64,000 nucleotides of DNA from Kibdelosporangium sp. MJ126-NF4. GTDB taxonomy: Bacteria > Actinomycetota > Actinomycetes > Mycobacteriales > Pseudonocardiaceae. Of this stretch, positions 61,558 through 64,000 are shown one piece after another. The DNA lies in the NCBI RefSeq assembly GCF_000826545.1, contig NZ_CDME01000008.1, positions 496,001-560,000 of the forward strand. Direction: 5' to 3'. The notes under the pieces were generated by a model. That model was not told the DNA's origin and did no database searches. It was given only the letters and a program-made list of their open reading frames with translations. The stretch's first letter is position 1. Every line of letters starts with the position of its first letter. A program made the position numbers and the translations under genes.

Positions 61558-64000
61558 TTACGCTGACCGGGGATGCAGGTCGAGGCTGGCGAGGGTCCAG
61601 TTCGCCTCCGTGCGCAGGGTTTCCGCTCGCCTTCGGTCCCCTGCGCGTCCTCGTGCCTCCATCGCCTGTGCCAGCGCCAGTTGTGTCAAGGCCGTCCACG
61701 GCCGGGCCTGGCGTTCGCCGAACCCGGTGAGCGCCGCGGTGAGGTGCTGCTCCGCGTCGTCCCAGTCTCCAACGATAACCGCCAACCGGCCAAGATGGAA
61801 TGACGCCGATCCGACGAACGTACGGTAGCCGATCCCGCAGTTGAGCTCCGCATAGGGTTCCAGCAGCTTGCGCAGTGCCTCCGCGGTGGCCGGATCACCC
61901 AGTTCGAACCCGCCAAGGGCAAGCAGGCCAACGACATGCGGCCATTCGTCGCCCGACGGAAGAGGTTCGACGCCGGTGGCGAGCGCGCGCACAGTCAGGT
62001 GAGGAAGCCCACGTTCCCCCTCGATCAGGGAAACCAGTGAACGTTCCGCCGACTGGTTCGCGCTCGTGAACCAGCTGTCACCGGTACTTCCGCGCAACCA
62101 GCTGGCGACAAGCAGCTGGCGTGCGGCCACACTGCCCGGCACCGGGTGGATGCGGTGGTCGGTGTCGTCGGGAACCTGGTGCATCCGCTGGGTCATCGCG
62201 ACCGCGTGCGTGAACCGGCCCTGCGTCACGGCGATCGCGACCGAACGGTCGAGCAGTAACGCGTCGCCGAGCCGTTCCCCGGCCTGGTCGGCCACGTCGA
62301 CAAGGTCCGCGAGCGCCTGTGCGCCGTCGCCGGACAGTTCGGCGGCCATCGCCCGGTGGTGCGCGGCGATCACGGCCTCGTAGCCGTCCCCGGCGGCCTG
62401 CGCGACCGACAGCATCTCCCCGGCCAGTTGCAGCCTGCGCCGCACGTTCGCGGGGCCTTCGAGCAGTTGCAGCTCACGGGACATCGCGGTCAGCGCGGGC
62501 TTCGCCGTGGTGGGGATGGGACGGTCCAGCCTGGCGAGGCGAGCAAGCAACCGGCCGACTGTGACGTCGTCGATCGCGCTCACCGCCCGTGGCGGCGTCG
62601 TGCCGACGAGCATCTCGATCAGCGCGGTGGCCTCGCTGCGCAGTCTTGGCTGGTCGTGGACCACGTCGGCCAACCCGAGCGCGGCCTGCGCGGCCATGTT
62701 CAGCCGTCCGTTGTGCAACGCCTGGATCGCACCGTCCAGCAGGGTCTGCTCGCATTCCCTGTCCCCGGCCGCGAGCTGCGCCAGCCCGAGGTTGGTCAAC
62801 GCCTCCGCGCGCAGTTCGTGATCGGCTGACGGGACGTGCCGCAATGCCTGGCGGTGCAAGTGAACGGCCTCATGCGCGGCACCGTCCTGGCTGGCCCACG
62901 CGGCGGCCCGCCAGCCCCATCGGACAGCCCGCTGATCCCCGTGTGGGATTGCACCGGCCGCGCGGTGATGCGCCATCGTCCTGCTGTATCGGCGCAGTTC
63001 GCCCGCACGGCGGTGTTCGATCGCGTCGGCGAGACGGGTGTGCAGCCAGCGGCGACGTGCGGCACTGGCCTGGTCGTAGAGCGCCCTGCGGACGATGTCG
63101 TGCACGAACCGGTACTCGTGGGTGCCCGGGATTTCCGTGACGAGACGCCTGTGCACGGCGGTGTCCAGCGCTTCGACCGCCTCGCTGTCCGCGAGGTCCG
63201 CGGCTTCGGCGACCAGGTCGAGCTCGAAGCTCGGGCCCGCCGCGGCCGCTGCGCGCAGCAATTGCCTTGCGTTGTGGTCGATCGCGGCCAGCCGTGCGCC
63301 CGTGTACTCACCGGCACCGGACGGCTGGGGCGGTTTGGTGCTGTCCGGATCGCTGTGCCAGCGCAGCAGTTCCAGCAGCAGGAACGTGTTGCCCGCGGTG
63401 TCGGCGACCAGCTCGTCCGGCTGCGGCAGGCCTTCGGTGTCCGGCGCCACCCGGCGGATCAGCGCGCGCACGTCGTTGTCGTCCATCCCCGCCAGCGCGA
63501 TCCGGCGCAGCCAGCCGTCCCGGTCGACGTCGTGGACCGCTGACGCGAAGTGATCCGCCGCGGTTGGACGACGTCCATGTGCTCCCGCGGTCGCCGCGAT
63601 CAGCAACGATGTTCCCCGCCGCAGCCGGGCGACGCGCCGCAGCAGTGTGAACGTCTCGTCGTCGGCCAGATCCAGATCGTCGAGCACCATGTACACCGGT
63701 TGCTCCGACGCCGTTCTGATCAGCAGGTCCGTGCACGCCAGCAGCAGATCGGCCCGTGTGGACGCCATCGGGTTCGCTATCGTGCCCAGCGTCGCCCTGG
63801 CCAGTCGCGGCAGCGCGTCCGCCGGTGTGGCCGTGACGAATCCGCTGACGGCCTCGACGAAAGCCTGGCACGGCACGTCGGACCGCTCGTCGCAGCGGCC
63901 GTACATCACCACACCGCCCGCGACACCGATTCGTTTGGCCAGTTCGGTGACCAGCCGGGTCTTGCCGATGCCCGGTTCGCCGGTGACGAGGACCATGTGG
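61558..64000 (-). CDS. AAA-type regulator (SARP/LuxR-like ATPase with TPR region), 5' end outside window
   Basis: At least 813 residues; the frame remains open through the right edge, so the N-terminus is missing. Walker A is TGEPGIGKTRL near the visible start, Walker B is YMVLDDLDLAD, and a winged-helix segment (YRFVHDIVRRALYDQASAARR) precedes a long helical TPR-like region. The C-terminus (TLASLDLHPRSA) has no LuxR helix-turn-helix, so the DNA-binding domain is probably a SARP/BTAD module off the window. Likely a pathway-level activator; it ends facing the ACP operon across two terminators. Confidence 0.85.
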   Translation of the reverse strand, partial: HMVLVTGEPGIGKTRLVTELAKRIGVAGGVVMYGRCDERSDVPCQAFVEAVSGFVTATPADALPRLARATLGTIANPMASTRADLLLACTDLLIRTASEQPVYMVLDDLDLADDETFTLLRRVARLRRGTSLLIAATAGAHGRRPTAADHFASAVHDVDRDGWLRRIALAGMDDNDVRALIRRVAPDTEGLPQPDELVADTAGNTFLLLELLRWHSDPDSTKPPQPSGAGEYTGARLAAIDHNARQLLRAAAAAGPSFELDLVAEAADLADSEAVEALDTAVHRRLVTEIPGTHEYRFVHDIVRRALYDQASAARRRWLHTRLADAIEHRRAGELRRYSRTMAHHRAAGAIPHGDQRAVRWGWRAAAWASQDGAAHEAVHLHRQALRHVPSADHELRAEALTNLGLAQLAAGDRECEQTLLDGAIQALHNGRLNMAAQAALGLADVVHDQPRLRSEATALIEMLVGTTPPRAVSAIDDVTVGRLLARLARLDRPIPTTAKPALTAMSRELQLLEGPANVRRRLQLAGEMLSVAQAAGDGYEAVIAAHHRAMAAELSGDGAQALADLVDVADQAGERLGDALLLDRSVAIAVTQGRFTHAVAMTQRMHQVPDDTDHRIHPVPGSVAARQLLVASWLRGSTGDSWFTSANQSAERSLVSLIEGERGLPHLTVRALATGVEPLPSGDEWPHVVGLLALGGFELGDPATAEALRKLLEPYAELNCGIGYRTFVGSASFHLGRLAVIVGDWDDAEQHLTAALTGFGERQARPWTALTQLALAQAMEARGRAGDRRRAETLRTEANWTLASLDLHPRSA

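Overview
The window is high-GC DNA (about 70% by eye) from an actinomycete. Large SARP-type and LuxR-type regulators, DasR-like operators, Tat signals, an actinobacterial SAH riboswitch and several apparently leaderless starts fit a Pseudonocardiales-like genome such as Amycolatopsis, Lentzea or Kibdelosporangium. The genus cannot be fixed from sequence alone. I saw no tRNA, rRNA, CRISPR array, transposase or phage gene.

0-15 kb is mainly glycan scavenging. It starts with the 3' end of a GH99-like endo-mannosidase gene, then an amidohydrolase/TetR pair and an arginase-fold protein lacking metal ligands. A secreted GH16-CBM13 beta-glucanase follows, then two divergent ROK regulators, and an Opp-type ABC transporter whose operon ends in a GH1 beta-glucosidase. 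A near-perfect DasR (dre) site precedes the glucanase and a degenerate one precedes the transporter, which would tie beta-glucan use to aminosugar sensing.

15-32 kb has a copper theme. A regulator with two LuxR-type HTH domains sits directly upstream of a CopC-CopD fusion. After an acyl-CoA-dehydrogenase-like / AroD-AroE-like pair and a divergent nitroreductase comes a tightly packed six-gene series: glycosyltransferase, sugar aminotransferase, glycosyltransferase, Met-rich anchored protein, a 1653-residue membrane-anchored multicopper oxidase with permuted copper motifs, and a YcnI-like protein. A CsoR-like inverted repeat lies upstream and a strong terminator downstream. This is the most unusual system in the window.

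32-45 kb carries an adenosine-deaminase-fold protein without its usual Glu, a lipoprotein, an AurF-type diiron protein with a DUF4873-like partner under a TetR regulator with a clear operator, a methyltransferase, a secreted GH29 fucosidase, a double SnoaL-like protein, a 994-residue SARP regulator and a flavin monooxygenase.

45-64 kb has a DUF3040 protein and RecQ; an alpha-oxoamine synthase/ketosynthase pair; a MarR/SDR pair with a tandem operator; a four-helix membrane protein coupled to a Tat laccase; ahcY under an SAH riboswitch; a minus-strand redox set (Baeyer-Villiger-type monooxygenase, Tat flavin oxidoreductase, SRPBCC protein, alpha/beta hydrolase) facing an ACP-KASIII-ketoreductase operon; and the 3' part of an AAA regulator. 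One dispersed palindrome family (CTCGTGAGTG...) serves as terminators at four gene ends.
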